Source: Eubacteriales bacterium
GTDB taxonomy: Bacteria; Bacillota; Clostridia; Lachnospirales; Lachnospiraceae
Direction: 5' to 3'
DNA: 64,000 bases
NCBI GenBank assembly: GCA_030524225.1
Contig: JAUNGV010000004.1
Location: 16,796-80,795, forward strand
Positions 36,212 to 45,465 of this stretch are shown piece by piece. Positions within the stretch are counted from its first letter, which is position 1. Every line of letters starts with the position of its first letter. The position numbers and the translations under genes are program-made. The notes below the pieces were generated by a model that saw nothing but the letters and a program-made list of their open reading frames with translations, did not search any database and had not been told where the DNA came from.

Positions 36212-36264
36212 TTGACATTCCTCTGTTTCCTGATAAAATGATAACTACGTTAATTAACTGTGTT
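36212..36264 (+). promoter_or_regulatory. MarR promoter with overlapping palindromic operator
   Basis: TTGACA (36212-36217), 16-base spacer, TAAAAT (36234-36239). The palindrome GTTAATTAAC (36249-36258), extendable to an imperfect 22-base repeat (36243-36264), sits at the expected transcription start, where MarR proteins commonly bind to repress themselves. The remaining leader to 36426 shows nothing else. Confidence 0.6.
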
Positions 36265-36426
36265 AAATAAAATGCGATACAGGAAAGAGGAAAACTGCCG
36301 AAGAAGAGCGGGAATTGCGAATCGAAAATCAGAAATCACAAATCTGGGATAAAAAAGAGAATCGCAAATTCGGGACAGATGATAGGGATGCGCTCTGAGT
36401 AGAGCAGAGTCCGACGGAGAAGAATG

Positions 36427-36999
36427 ATGGAGGAAAAGGAAATCTTTTTTCAAAACACGGAGATGAACCGGCATATGGCCAGAATGAGACGGATCAATGT
36501 CGCCTCGATTCTGCCGGGGATCTCGATGAAGGAATTCGGCGTGCTGCACCGGCTTGTCTGCGAGAGGCAGGAGACTCGAAACATATCGCAGGGTAAGAAC
36601 GGCGTGTCAGAGAGTGTGGGCGCAGCGAGCGGCAGCAGCGAGCAGGAAGGCAGGCAGGAAAGAGACGGGCAGGACGGAATGCCGCTGGAGGAGCTGGCGA
36701 GGGAGATCGAGGGGTCACCGCCGGCGGTATCCAGAACGCTGCGGGGTCTGGAGGAGAAGGGACTGCTCCGGAGAATGAGTGCGGAGACGGACCGGCGTAA
36801 GGTGTGGATTCTGCTGACGCCGGAAGGAGAGGAAAGACACCGGCAGGCCTGTGAAAAAATGAGACTTCTGGCAGTGGGCGTTTCAGAACGTATGGGGGAG
36901 GGGAGCATGGAACAGCTCCTTGCGCTGTTCGGTGAGATGCTGCGGGCCACAGAAGAGACGATCCGGGAGATCCGGGATTCGGAACGGAGAGCAGATTGA
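36427..36999 (+). CDS. MarR-family regulator with inserted low-complexity loop
   Basis: 190-residue winged-helix repressor. The core reads MPLEELAREIEGSPPAVSRTLRGLEEKGLLRR, then the wing with SAETDRRKVWILLTPEG. Between the first dimerisation helices and the DNA-binding helix there is a 35-residue Ser/Gly/Glu/Gln-rich insertion (about 50-85), so it is longer than the usual 140-150 residues. Start 36427 is preferred to 36424 because of the GGAG spacing. Upstream of an ABC exporter pair, so it likely controls drug or toxic-compound export. Confidence 0.88.
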   Translation: MEEKEIFFQNTEMNRHMARMRRINVASILPGISMKEFGVLHRLVCERQETRNISQGKNGVSESVGAASGSSEQEGRQERDGQDGMPLEELAREIEGSPPAVSRTLRGLEEKGLLRRMSAETDRRKVWILLTPEGEERHRQACEKMRLLAVGVSERMGEGSMEQLLALFGEMLRATEETIREIRDSERRAD

Positions 37000-37189
37000 A
37001 AAATAAGCCCGATGGCTTATTTTTCAATCCCGGGATTTGGGCAGGAGCGTCCCAAATCCCAACGCAAATCGGAGATTGACTGAGCGCAGCGAGGGATGCT
37101 TCTTGAACGTAGTTCAAGAAGATGGGGATTTTGTATGTTGCCAATGAAATGTTTTCCCCGTCGCGAAGAGCGCTCCGGAATGGAGAATT
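36994..37189 (+). promoter_or_regulatory. Leader RNA element (copy 3), MarR/ABC gap
   Basis: A 16-bp perfect hairpin with loop CGAT (36994-37029) starts on the MarR stop codon. The second stem GGGATTTGGG/CCCAAATCCC (37032-37041, 37051-37060) presents AGGAGCG; GGAGCG (37044-37049) pairs with CGCTCC at 37171-37176. Compared with other copies the stem has changed both arms together (TGTG/CACA to TGGG/CCCA). A CTTCTTGAAC/GTTCAAGAAG hairpin follows near 37099-37121. CTCCGGAATGGAG overlaps the ribosome binding site. Confidence 0.75.
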
Positions 37190-38959
37190 ATGATCAAATT
37201 ACTGCGAAATTATTTAAAACCTTATATTCCGGCGCTGGCCGGTGCGCTGGCGCTGCTGATGCTGCAGGCGGTCTGCGAGCTGACGCTTCCGAATATGATG
37301 AGCGAGCTCGTCAATACGGGAATTATGGGAAGCGGTCTTGCGGAGGGAGCGGACCTGGCGCAGGCCAGATTCCAGTTCATCGTGCAGGAAGGAATGAAAA
37401 TGCTGCTGGTGACGCTGTGCGATGTGGCGGCGGCGATCGGCGTCGTGCTGCTGGCGGCCCGCATCTCGGCCGGGGTCTCGCGCACGATGCGCCATGATGT
37501 GTTCGCTAAAGTGGAGAGCTTCTCCAACGCGGAGTTCGACCGCTTCTCCACGGCGTCCCTGATTACGCGGACGACAAACGATATTCAGCAGATCCAGATG
37601 CTGCTCGTCATGGGTATCCGGATGATGTGCTACGCGCCGATCATGGGAATCGGCGGCGTTGTGATGGCGCTGAATAAGAGCGTGTCGATGAGCTGGATTA
37701 TCGCGGTGGCGATCCTCGTGATACTGGGAATTATCATGATTGCCTATGCGCTCGCCGTTCCGAAGTTCAAGGTGCTGCAGTCTCTGGTGGACAGACTCAA
37801 TCTCGTCAGCCGTGAGAATCTGACGGGGATGATGGTGATCCGCGCCTTCGGAAACGAGACGTACGAGGAGAAGCGGTTTGAGAAGGCGAACAGGGAGCTG
37901 CGGGATACGAACTTTTTCACCCAGAGCGTGATGTCGGTTCTGATGCCTGCGATGATGCTGACGATGAATCTGCTGAGCCTCTCGATCGTGTGGCTCGGCG
38001 GGAAGGCGATCGCCGCATCGCAGATGCAGGTCGGCGATATGATGGCCTTTATTCAGTATGCGATGCAGATTATTATGGCGTTTCTGCTGATTGCCATGAT
38101 GTTTATCATGGTGCCGAGGGCGGCAGTCGCGGCGCAGCGGATCAGAGAAGTGCTGGAGACGGAGAGCGGGGTCAAGGATCCGGAGAAGCCGCAGACGCTG
38201 GGGACGACGCCGCAGGGAGAGATTGCGTTTCATCATGTGAGCTTCCGCTATGCCGGTGCGGAGGATGACGTGCTGCATGATATTACGTTTACCGCGTATC
38301 CGGGACAGACGACGGCGTTCATCGGATCCACCGGTTCCGGCAAATCGACGCTGCTGAATCTGATCCCCCGCTTCTACGATGTGACGGAGGGAGAGGTCAC
38401 GTATGACGGGATCGACGTCAGGGATTTAAGGCAGCAGGAGCTGCGCGCGAATATCGGCTATATTCCGCAGAAGGGGCTGCTGTTCTCGGGGACGATAGAG
38501 AGCAATATCCGGTACGGCAGGGAAGAGGCGTCTGCAGAGGAGATCCGGCAGGCCATCGAAGTGGCGCAGGCCGCTGAATTCGTGGATGCGAATCCGCAGA
38601 AGGAGCAGCTGGACATCTCGCAGGGCGGCGGAAATGTCAGCGGAGGGCAGAAGCAGCGTCTCTCCATTGCAAGGGCCCTCGTGAGAAAGCCGGCGGTGTA
38701 TCTCTTTGACGACAGCTTTTCGGCGCTTGACTTTAAGACCGACGCTGCGCTGCGAAGCGCCCTGAAGGAGTACACCGGGGACGCGGCGGTGCTGATCGTC
38801 GCGCAGCGTGTCAGCACGATCATGCACGCGGAGCAGATCGTCGTTCTGGATGAAGGACGCGTCGTGGGGATCGGGACGCATGAGGAACTGCTGCGCAGCT
38901 GCCGGGAATACAGGGAGATCGCCCAGAGCCAGCTCTCACAGAGGGAACTGGGCGCATAG
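37190..38959 (+). CDS. ABC exporter half-transporter, degenerate ATP site
   Basis: 589-residue ABC exporter subunit: six membrane segments (about 1-310), then an ATPase domain with Walker A GSTGSGKST, signature NVSGGQKQR and Walker B VYLFDDSFSALD. The catalytic glutamate after Walker B is Asp here, as in the degenerate subunit of heterodimeric exporters. The next gene encodes a partner with the canonical Glu. ATG at 37190 lies in the leader element with GGAG six to seven bases upstream. Probably exports drugs or lipophilic compounds under MarR control. Confidence 0.92.
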   Translation: MIKLLRNYLKPYIPALAGALALLMLQAVCELTLPNMMSELVNTGIMGSGLAEGADLAQARFQFIVQEGMKMLLVTLCDVAAAIGVVLLAARISAGVSRTMRHDVFAKVESFSNAEFDRFSTASLITRTTNDIQQIQMLLVMGIRMMCYAPIMGIGGVVMALNKSVSMSWIIAVAILVILGIIMIAYALAVPKFKVLQSLVDRLNLVSRENLTGMMVIRAFGNETYEEKRFEKANRELRDTNFFTQSVMSVLMPAMMLTMNLLSLSIVWLGGKAIAASQMQVGDMMAFIQYAMQIIMAFLLIAMMFIMVPRAAVAAQRIREVLETESGVKDPEKPQTLGTTPQGEIAFHHVSFRYAGAEDDVLHDITFTAYPGQTTAFIGSTGSGKSTLLNLIPRFYDVTEGEVTYDGIDVRDLRQQELRANIGYIPQKGLLFSGTIESNIRYGREEASAEEIRQAIEVAQAAEFVDANPQKEQLDISQGGGNVSGGQKQRLSIARALVRKPAVYLFDDSFSALDFKTDAALRSALKEYTGDAAVLIVAQRVSTIMHAEQIVVLDEGRVVGIGTHEELLRSCREYREIAQSQLSQRELGA

Positions 38960-39112
38960 AGGATAGATTGCCGGAGTGAAGGAGGCAGGATCGCGGCATG
39001 GGATCGCAGCCGGAACCGGTGCGGACGGGACGAAGGGCGGCGATGCGCTGATGAATTGCCGGGGAACCGGAGTACGCGCCTGTCTTATGTTTCATATACG
39101 AGGAAATGTCAT

Positions 39113-40990
39113 ATGAGTGAGAATCAGAATCTGTCACAGAAAAATGGCTCCGCGGCGGGACGTCCGCCTATGGGGCGAAGGGGCCCGGGAGCAGCGGTCG
39201 TGCCGGGAGAGAAGGCAAAAGATTTCAGGGGGAGTTCGCGAAAGCTGATCGAATACCTGAAACCATATCATCTGGCGCTGGTGTTTATTATGGTGTTTGC
39301 GGCCTGCTCCACGGTCTTTTCGATTGTGGGTCCCAGAATTCTGGCGAAGGCGACGGACGAACTCGTGCGGGGCGTCACCCGCATGATGGCGGGGGAGGAG
39401 GGTGGCATCCGCTTTGACTACATCGGCAGGATTCTGCTGCTGTTGATGGCGCTCTACGGTGTGAGCGCGCTCTTTTCCTTCCTGCAGTCTTTTATCATGG
39501 CGAATGTCTCCGCCAAAGTCTCGTATCGGATGAGGAATGCCCTCATGGAAAAGGTGGACCGCCTCCCGTTTTCCTATTTCCACACAACGAGTTACGGCGA
39601 TGTGCTGTCGCGTATTACGAACGACGTTGATACGCTGACGCAGAGTCTGAACAGCAGCATCACGACGCTGATTACTTCGGTGGCGACGATTGCGGGCGTG
39701 CTGATTATGATGCTCAGCATCAGCTGGCAGCTGACGCTGGTGGCGCTCTGCATCATCCCGCTCTCTCTGGCGCTGGTGCTTGTGATCGTGAAGCATTCAC
39801 AGAAGTATTTCCTCGGCCAGCAGAAATATCTGGGGCGCGTCAACGGCCATGTGGAGGAGATGTACGGTGGTCATGTGGTGCTCAAGGCGTTCGGCGGAGA
39901 GGAGAAGTCGATTGCGCAGTTCGACCGGGAGAATGAGCAGCTCTACCGGATGGGCTGGAAATCTCAGTTCCTCTCCGGTGTGATGATGCCGGCGATGACG
40001 TTCGTCGGAAATCTCGGGTATGTGGCGATCTGCATTGCGGGGGCGGTGCTGGCTTCATCGGGGGCGATGACGGTCGGCGGGATTCAGGCGTTTATTCAGT
40101 ATGTCCGCAGTTTCACTCAGCCGATTACGCAGCTGGCGAATATCAGCAACCTGTTCCAGAGTATGATCGCCGCCTCGGAGCGTGTCTTTGAATTTCTCGG
40201 GGAGGCGGAGGAGACGGAGGGGAACGTGAGCCTCTCCACGAAGGACATGGAGATCCGGGGCGATGTGGAGTTCCTCCATGTGAAGTTCGGTTATAGGCCG
40301 GATAAGATCGTGATCCGGGATTTCAGCGCCAGTGTGAAAGCGGGACAGAAGGTGGCGATCGTGGGACCGACCGGAGCGGGCAAGACGACGATGGTGAAGC
40401 TCCTGATGCGGTTCCATGATCTGAGCGGCGGTCAGATTCTGCTGGACGGGCACGATATCACTGAGTTTTCGCGGCGCGACCTGCGGGATGAGTTCGGTAT
40501 GGTGCTGCAGGATACATGGCTCTATAACGGGACGATCATGGAGAATATCCGGTACGGAAATCTGGAGGCGACAGACGAAGAGGTCATCGCGGCGGCCAGG
40601 GCGGCGCAGGTCGATCACTTCGTGCGGACGCTGCCCGACGGCTATCAGATGGTGCTGAACGAGGAGGCCTCCAATATTTCGCAGGGGCAGAAGCAGCTGC
40701 TGACGATTGCGAGGGCTGTGCTGGCGAATGCGAGGATTCTGATTCTCGACGAGGCGACGAGTTCGGTTGACACGAGAACGGAGCTGCTGATTCAGAAGGC
40801 CATGGACAATCTGACGCGTGGGCGCACGAGTTTTATCATTGCGCACCGTCTCTCCACAATTCGGGACGCAGACCTGATTCTGTGCATGAAGGAGGGCGAT
40901 ATTGTGGAGCAGGGGACACACGAGGAGCTGCTGCAGAAGGGCGGTTTCTACGCGAATCTCTATAACAGCCAGTTCGAGCAGGCAGGCTGA
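39113..40990 (+). CDS. ABC exporter half-transporter, canonical ATP site
   Basis: 625-residue partner of the preceding subunit. A 45-residue Gly/Arg/Pro-rich N-terminal tail precedes six membrane segments. The ATPase domain has Walker A GPTGAGKTT, signature NISQGQKQLL and Walker B ILILDEATSSVD with the catalytic Glu. ATG at 39113 has AGGA eight bases upstream. The 38960-39112 gap has no recognisable structure. Together the two subunits form one heterodimeric exporter. Confidence 0.92.
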   Translation: MSENQNLSQKNGSAAGRPPMGRRGPGAAVVPGEKAKDFRGSSRKLIEYLKPYHLALVFIMVFAACSTVFSIVGPRILAKATDELVRGVTRMMAGEEGGIRFDYIGRILLLLMALYGVSALFSFLQSFIMANVSAKVSYRMRNALMEKVDRLPFSYFHTTSYGDVLSRITNDVDTLTQSLNSSITTLITSVATIAGVLIMMLSISWQLTLVALCIIPLSLALVLVIVKHSQKYFLGQQKYLGRVNGHVEEMYGGHVVLKAFGGEEKSIAQFDRENEQLYRMGWKSQFLSGVMMPAMTFVGNLGYVAICIAGAVLASSGAMTVGGIQAFIQYVRSFTQPITQLANISNLFQSMIAASERVFEFLGEAEETEGNVSLSTKDMEIRGDVEFLHVKFGYRPDKIVIRDFSASVKAGQKVAIVGPTGAGKTTMVKLLMRFHDLSGGQILLDGHDITEFSRRDLRDEFGMVLQDTWLYNGTIMENIRYGNLEATDEEVIAAARAAQVDHFVRTLPDGYQMVLNEEASNISQGQKQLLTIARAVLANARILILDEATSSVDTRTELLIQKAMDNLTRGRTSFIIAHRLSTIRDADLILCMKEGDIVEQGTHEELLQKGGFYANLYNSQFEQAG

Positions 40991-41243
40991 GGCGGCCGGC
41001 AGGCAGAGAGAGGAGTGCGATTCGCGGTTCGCCCTGACGGGGAGGCTTCGTGAACCGCAATGCGCTTTGGGAGCACTGTCCTGTAAGAAAGCGCGCAGGA
41101 AGGAGGATTTTATGATATACTGACGCGGAAAGGACGGAGAGAGTGCAGAGCGGGGCGGCATTTCACAGCGTGGAGAACGGGAATGGAAAACGGAAAGCGC
41201 CGCAGAACCGCAGCAGGCTGAGCGTAACTCCGCAGAAAAGGAA

Positions 41244-42182
41244 ATGAATTATATCGTACTGGATCTGGAATGGAATCAGGGAAATGCGGAGGCAGAGCCG
41301 CAGAATCCGCAGATGCCATTTGAGATTATAGAGATCGGCGCGGTGCGCCTGAACGAAAACAGAGAGCATGACGGCGATTTTTCCAGTCTGATCCGTCCCT
41401 CCTGTTATCATACCATGCATTATATTACGGGGAAACTCGTCCATCTGGATATGGAGACTCTCGAAAAAGAGAGGGGCTTTCAGGAGGTGATGGATGAGTT
41501 TCAGGACTGGTGCGGGGATGATCCGCTCTTCTGTACCTGGGGACCGAACGATCTGACGGAACTGCAGCGTAATCTCCTCTATCACAAGGAGGCGCCCCTC
41601 TCCGACGGGCCGCTTCCGTTCCTCGATGTGCAGAAGCTCTTCGGCATTGCGTACGAGACGCGGAAATCGCGCCGCTCGCTGGAATACGCGATTGATTTCC
41701 TGAAAATCGAGAAGGACAGCCCCTTTCACCGGGCGCACAGCGACGCCTATTACACGGCCAAGATTCTGGCGGGACTGCCGCAGGAGGTGCTGCGCAATAT
41801 TTCCTATGACTCCTTTTCGATTCCAAAGAACCGGAAAGGGGAGGTTCACGCCCGTTTCGACGATTACACGAAGTATATTTCGAGGGGATTCGAGACCCGC
41901 GGCAAGGCGCTGGGCGACGCGGAGGTGATGGACACGCACTGCTACCTCTGCGGACGCAGGCTCCGCAAGAAGATCAAATGGTTTACGCCGAACGGCAAGC
42001 ATTACTACAGCGTTTCCCACTGCCCGGAGCACGGGGATATGAAGGCCAAAATCCGTCTGCGCAAGTCGCAGGACGAGAAGATCTATGTGGTCAAGACAGA
42101 AAAGTTTATTCAGGCGGATGAACTGACCGCCCTGCGCCAGCGCGCAAAAAAAGCGGCCAAGCGGCCGCCGGGAGCGTCATAG
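41244..42182 (+). CDS. DEDDh 3'-5' exonuclease with C-terminal zinc-binding segment
   Basis: 312-residue exonuclease of the RNase T/DnaQ superfamily. Motifs: VLDLEWNQ (Asp6, Glu8), the Asp in CTWGPNDLTEL, and HRAHSDAYYTA (HxAxxD) as the DEDDh catalytic set. The C-terminal 100 residues add CYLCG...CPEH, a probable zinc site, absent from short KapD-like proteins. ATG at 41244 directly follows AAAAGGA. Substrate (RNA or DNA ends) is unknown. The 40991-41243 gap holds a possible GCGGTTC/GAACCGC stem (41034-41059) and nothing else. Confidence 0.87.
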   Translation: MNYIVLDLEWNQGNAEAEPQNPQMPFEIIEIGAVRLNENREHDGDFSSLIRPSCYHTMHYITGKLVHLDMETLEKERGFQEVMDEFQDWCGDDPLFCTWGPNDLTELQRNLLYHKEAPLSDGPLPFLDVQKLFGIAYETRKSRRSLEYAIDFLKIEKDSPFHRAHSDAYYTAKILAGLPQEVLRNISYDSFSIPKNRKGEVHARFDDYTKYISRGFETRGKALGDAEVMDTHCYLCGRRLRKKIKWFTPNGKHYYSVSHCPEHGDMKAKIRLRKSQDEKIYVVKTEKFIQADELTALRQRAKKAAKRPPGAS

Positions 42183-42184
42183 AA

Positions 42185-42315
42185 TACCTGCCGGGGCGCG
42201 CTCTGCGCGGATTGCAAGTGACTGATGGCCGTATATCTGCCGGGGCGCGCTCTGCGCGGATTGCAAGTGATTATTGATGGCCGTATATTCGCCGAGGAGC
42301 GCTCTGCGCGCCTCG
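42185..42315 (+). repeat. Tandem repeat, about 50-bp unit, 2.6 copies
   Basis: Units start at 42185, 42234 and 42286, each with TGCCGGGGCGCGCTCTGCGC (third diverged), followed by ATTGCAAGTGA and TGATGGCCGTATAT. They lie between the convergent exonuclease and carboxypeptidase genes. No spacers, so not CRISPR. Confidence 0.75.
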
Positions 42316-42316
42316 T

Positions 42317-42353
42317 AAACGATTTGTGACAGCACCACTGTCACAAATCGTTT
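42317..42353 (+). terminator. Convergent terminator overlapping the carboxypeptidase stop
   Basis: A perfect 15-bp stem (AAACGATTTGTGACA with complement, 7-base loop) and TTTT serves the exonuclease gene. Its 3' arm also encodes the last three residues and stop codon of the opposite-strand carboxypeptidase. Confidence 0.8.
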
Positions 42354-44053
42354 TGATACCTGCCCAGATTCACGCTCCGGGAGCGCCGCCTGCGGCGGCG
42401 TCTTTTTTTGTCTTCCGAACGGGTGTGATAATAGGCGTCGGAGATCGCGCGGGACATAATCACAGCGATGAGAATGGCAGCAACGCCGACGACGAGAATC
42501 AGGATGTTTCGGACATTGAGACAGAGCACACCGCTTCTGGTGCGGTCCGTTACAGTCAGAAAGGAAGCGGCCGTCCTGCGCACCGCATGGAACGCGCCGG
42601 AGAAGAGGGAGGCAGCCCTTTCGGAGAGAGAGCCTGCCTCTGCGCCGCTGCCGGAAGCCGCCGCGTTTTCTGCATTTTGCGGATTTGCAGAGGCGGAGGG
42701 TTCGGAGGATACGGCGCTCTGCACCATATACAGATCCGCCTGTCCGACCGGGACGTCATGGTAGGAGTAGGTCAGCCGGGCGAGCGAGGCGGAGTCGTCG
42801 GAACTGTCGGAGATCTGTGTCGTCAGGTCTGAGAAGGAGGCGTTGTTCGGCAGAATCAGGGTGCTGTCGCCGGAAATAGAGAAGATTGGCGTGGAATCCC
42901 CGAAAATATCGCTGCCGCTGTCGAGAAAATCTCCGGCGCGCATGGTGTAGCGCGTCTCATAGTCGGAGGCGCTGACTTTTTTGAAATTGGAATAGCCGTA
43001 TTCGAAGAGGCTCACGGTATCGTTGAACTGTTCCGGTGCCTCTTCACGCATGACGACACAGATCAGGCGCATGCCGTCCCGCTCGCAGCCGGTGACGAGC
43101 ACGCGGCGCGATTCGCCGGTATAACCTGTTTTTCCGCCGATAATACCCTCGCAGGCAATGGTTCCGTTGATGAGGGAGTGGCCGTTCCGGATCCAGAAAT
43201 CGTCAGGCTGCGTTTCAGTCGGTGTGAAATGGTAGGTGGGCGTGTTGCCGATGCGCAGCAACGTCTCGTTCGCAAAAAAGGCGCGCGCAATCAGAGCCAG
43301 ATCGTGGGCGCTGGTGTAGTGCTCCTCCTCAAAGAGGCCGTTGGCGTTGGTGAAGTGGGAATCCGTACAGCCCAGCTGCGCGGCGCGTTCGTTCATCAAG
43401 ACGGCGAAGGCTTCCACGGAACCGCTGATTTTCTCCGCGACGGCGTTGCTGACTTCATTGGCGGAGCCGACGAGAATCGCATAGAGACACTCCTCCACGG
43501 TCAGGGATTCCCCCTCGTCGATACCGACGCTGGAGCCGTCCTGCGGCACGGAGAAAACGGCGTCGTGGGAAAAGGTGACGGTGTCGTTTAAGTCCAGCTG
43601 CTCGGCGGCGATCAGGCACGTCAGAATCTTCGTCGTGCTGGCGGGATAGAGTTGTTCGTGTATATTTTTGGCGTAGAGGATGGTACCGGTGTCGGCTTCC
43701 ATCAGGATGGCGCCTTCCGCGCCGACGGCGGGCCCCTGCGGCCAGTCGGGATCCGCGTTGCTCTCGGCCGGCTCCTGTCTGCGGGCTTCCATCTCGGCCT
43801 CGTAGTCGCGGCTGCCGTCCTCGGCGTAGACCGGTGTCTGCGCGGCGAGAGCGGTCAGGGAAGGAGTGAGGGCGGCGAACCCTGCGGAGCCCATGACAAA
43901 GAGAAACGCAGCGGCCACAGCCGCCGCGTTTCTTATGTTTATTTTTTTCATGTTTATTTTTCTTACTTTTGAGCCCGTCTGTTGATTCGTTTTTGCGCTT
44001 GCCTCCGGTCCTCTTTTGAGGGGGCCTTTTTTACCTGTCTTACCCAATAACAT
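42341..44053 (-). CDS. D-alanyl-D-alanine carboxypeptidase (S11, DacF/PBP5-type)
   Basis: 570-residue penicillin-binding carboxypeptidase that trims peptidoglycan pentapeptides. Active-site motifs: SxxK as Ser139-TTK in YPASTTKIL, SxN in VGSANE, KTG in GGKTGYTG. The ATG at 44053 has AGGAG six bases upstream, giving a 34-residue basic cytoplasmic extension before the signal/anchor; the inner ATG at 43951 has no ribosome binding site. A second membrane segment near 515-535 and an Arg/Lys-rich tail end the protein. It follows the thioredoxin gene at a 24-base gap. Confidence 0.92.
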   Translation of the reverse strand: MLLGKTGKKGPLKRGPEASAKTNQQTGSKVRKINMKKINIRNAAAVAAAFLFVMGSAGFAALTPSLTALAAQTPVYAEDGSRDYEAEMEARRQEPAESNADPDWPQGPAVGAEGAILMEADTGTILYAKNIHEQLYPASTTKILTCLIAAEQLDLNDTVTFSHDAVFSVPQDGSSVGIDEGESLTVEECLYAILVGSANEVSNAVAEKISGSVEAFAVLMNERAAQLGCTDSHFTNANGLFEEEHYTSAHDLALIARAFFANETLLRIGNTPTYHFTPTETQPDDFWIRNGHSLINGTIACEGIIGGKTGYTGESRRVLVTGCERDGMRLICVVMREEAPEQFNDTVSLFEYGYSNFKKVSASDYETRYTMRAGDFLDSGSDIFGDSTPIFSISGDSTLILPNNASFSDLTTQISDSSDDSASLARLTYSYHDVPVGQADLYMVQSAVSSEPSASANPQNAENAAASGSGAEAGSLSERAASLFSGAFHAVRRTAASFLTVTDRTRSGVLCLNVRNILILVVGVAAILIAVIMSRAISDAYYHTRSEDKKRRRRRRRSRSVNLGRYQNDL

Positions 44054-44077
44054 GGCAGTCTCCTGTGCGGAAAACGT

Positions 44078-44392
44078 TTATTTTAACAGGTTCTCGATTT
44101 TTGCCTGAAGAGCGGCGCGGGGCATGCCGCCCACAGCTGTCTCTACGACTTTGCCATCCTTAAAGAAAATGAAATTCGGGATCGACATGACGTTGTAGCG
44201 CTCCGCGATTTCGGGGTTATCGTCGACGTTGAGCTTGCCGATTCTGACCTTTCCCTCATACAGTGTTTCCATCTCCTCGACGACGGGGGCCATCATCTTG
44301 CAGGGGCCGCACCAGTCAGCGTAGAAGTCGACGAGCACGGGGAGAGAGGATTCCAGAACCTCTTTCTGAAAGTTATCCGATGTAAAACGCAT
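44078..44392 (-). CDS. trxA: Thioredoxin
   Basis: 104-residue thioredoxin with the active site WCGPC (27-31), the buried Asp in LVDFYADW, and the cis-proline in MSIPNFIFF. ATG at 44392 has AAGGAGG eight bases upstream. It is a cytoplasmic dithiol reductant. It is the first gene before the carboxypeptidase on the same strand. Confidence 0.95.
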   Translation of the reverse strand: MRFTSDNFQKEVLESSLPVLVDFYADWCGPCKMMAPVVEEMETLYEGKVRIGKLNVDDNPEIAERYNVMSIPNFIFFKDGKVVETAVGGMPRAALQAKIENLLK

Positions 44393-44497
44393 AGCGAAGT
44401 CCTCCTTCTAGAAAATATACTGAACAATAACGATGATTTGTTTGCTGTTTATCCGATACCGCCATTATAGCACAGGTGCGGGGGACGGAATATGAAA

Positions 44498-45157
44498 TTA
44501 TTCTGAAATGTTCCCTGTCCGGCGGGAGATCACATATTTACAGATCGGATTTCCCTTGACGGAGAACTTCTCCTCGTACTCTGTCATGATGTTTCCCTCG
44601 TTCATGACGGGATCGCGGTGCAGGTTGTAGGTCAGAGCGTCGATCACAAATCCTCCGGCCTCCACTTCCCCGACGGCAAAGTCAAAAAGAGTGCGGTTGT
44701 CGGTCTTGAACTCGACGGTTCCCTCCGGGGAGAGAAGCGTGTCATAGAGACGCAGAAATTCCTTTGAGGGCAGGCGGCGTCTGGCGTGGCGCTCCTTGGG
44801 CCACGGATCTGAAAAATTCAGATAGATGCGGTCGAGTTCGCCCTTCTCAAAGACGCTTCCCAGCAGCTCGGCGTCGTAGCAGAGAAAGCGCAGGTTGGGG
44901 AGCAGAGCCTCTTCCTGCTTGGCGAGGGCGCGGACAAGCACGCTGGAATAGCGGTCCATGCCGATGTAGTTGACGTCGGGGTTCTCCGCAGCGAGCTGGA
45001 CGATGAAGCGTCCCTTGCCGGAGCCGATTTCCAGACGGAGGGGGTGATCGTTTCCGAAGACTTCCCGCCAGCGGCCCTTCTGCTCCTGCGGTTCCTGTAT
45101 CACCCACGGGCTCTCGGCCAGATGTTCTCTGGCGCCCGGAACATTGCGTAAGCGCAT
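44498..45157 (-). CDS. trmB: tRNA (guanine-N7-)-methyltransferase
   Basis: 219-residue SAM-dependent enzyme that methylates G46 of tRNA. SAM-binding LEIGSGKGRF near residue 42, YIGMDRYSSV, and the family signature NFSDPWPKERHARRRL. MRLRNVPGAREHLAESPWV is a typical TrmB N-terminus, and the ATG at 45157 has AAAGGA upstream; a much longer upstream frame is not coding. TrmB ends in TEYEEKFSVKGNPICKY. Confidence 0.93.
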   Translation of the reverse strand: MRLRNVPGAREHLAESPWVIQEPQEQKGRWREVFGNDHPLRLEIGSGKGRFIVQLAAENPDVNYIGMDRYSSVLVRALAKQEEALLPNLRFLCYDAELLGSVFEKGELDRIYLNFSDPWPKERHARRRLPSKEFLRLYDTLLSPEGTVEFKTDNRTLFDFAVGEVEAGGFVIDALTYNLHRDPVMNEGNIMTEYEEKFSVKGNPICKYVISRRTGNISE

Positions 45158-45465
45158 AATGTAAAATCCTTTCCTGAAGTTTGCTTTGTATTCTACCAGA
45201 GCAGTTCCGGAGAGGCAAGCGGTATCGGGCGGGCGATGGCGCAGGAGAAAAAACTGTGCTATAATACTATAATTCACGCGGTAAACAGGTGTTTTTTGGC
45301 TTTTTTGACAGTAAGAGAGGCCGGAGAACAGAGGGCGGAGAAGACCGGAAGAGAAGGGAACGGGAACCGGAAAGGCGGAGAAGGCCGGAAGAGAAGGAAC
45401 CGGAAAGATGAAGAGGCCGGTGGAGGATAGACAGGGAACCGGTGAACAGGGAGGAAGAAAACGGC

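Noticed and set aside
42185..42315. Possible CRISPR array
   Set aside because: Units are contiguous, degenerate and about 50 bases long without unique spacers; no cas genes in the window.
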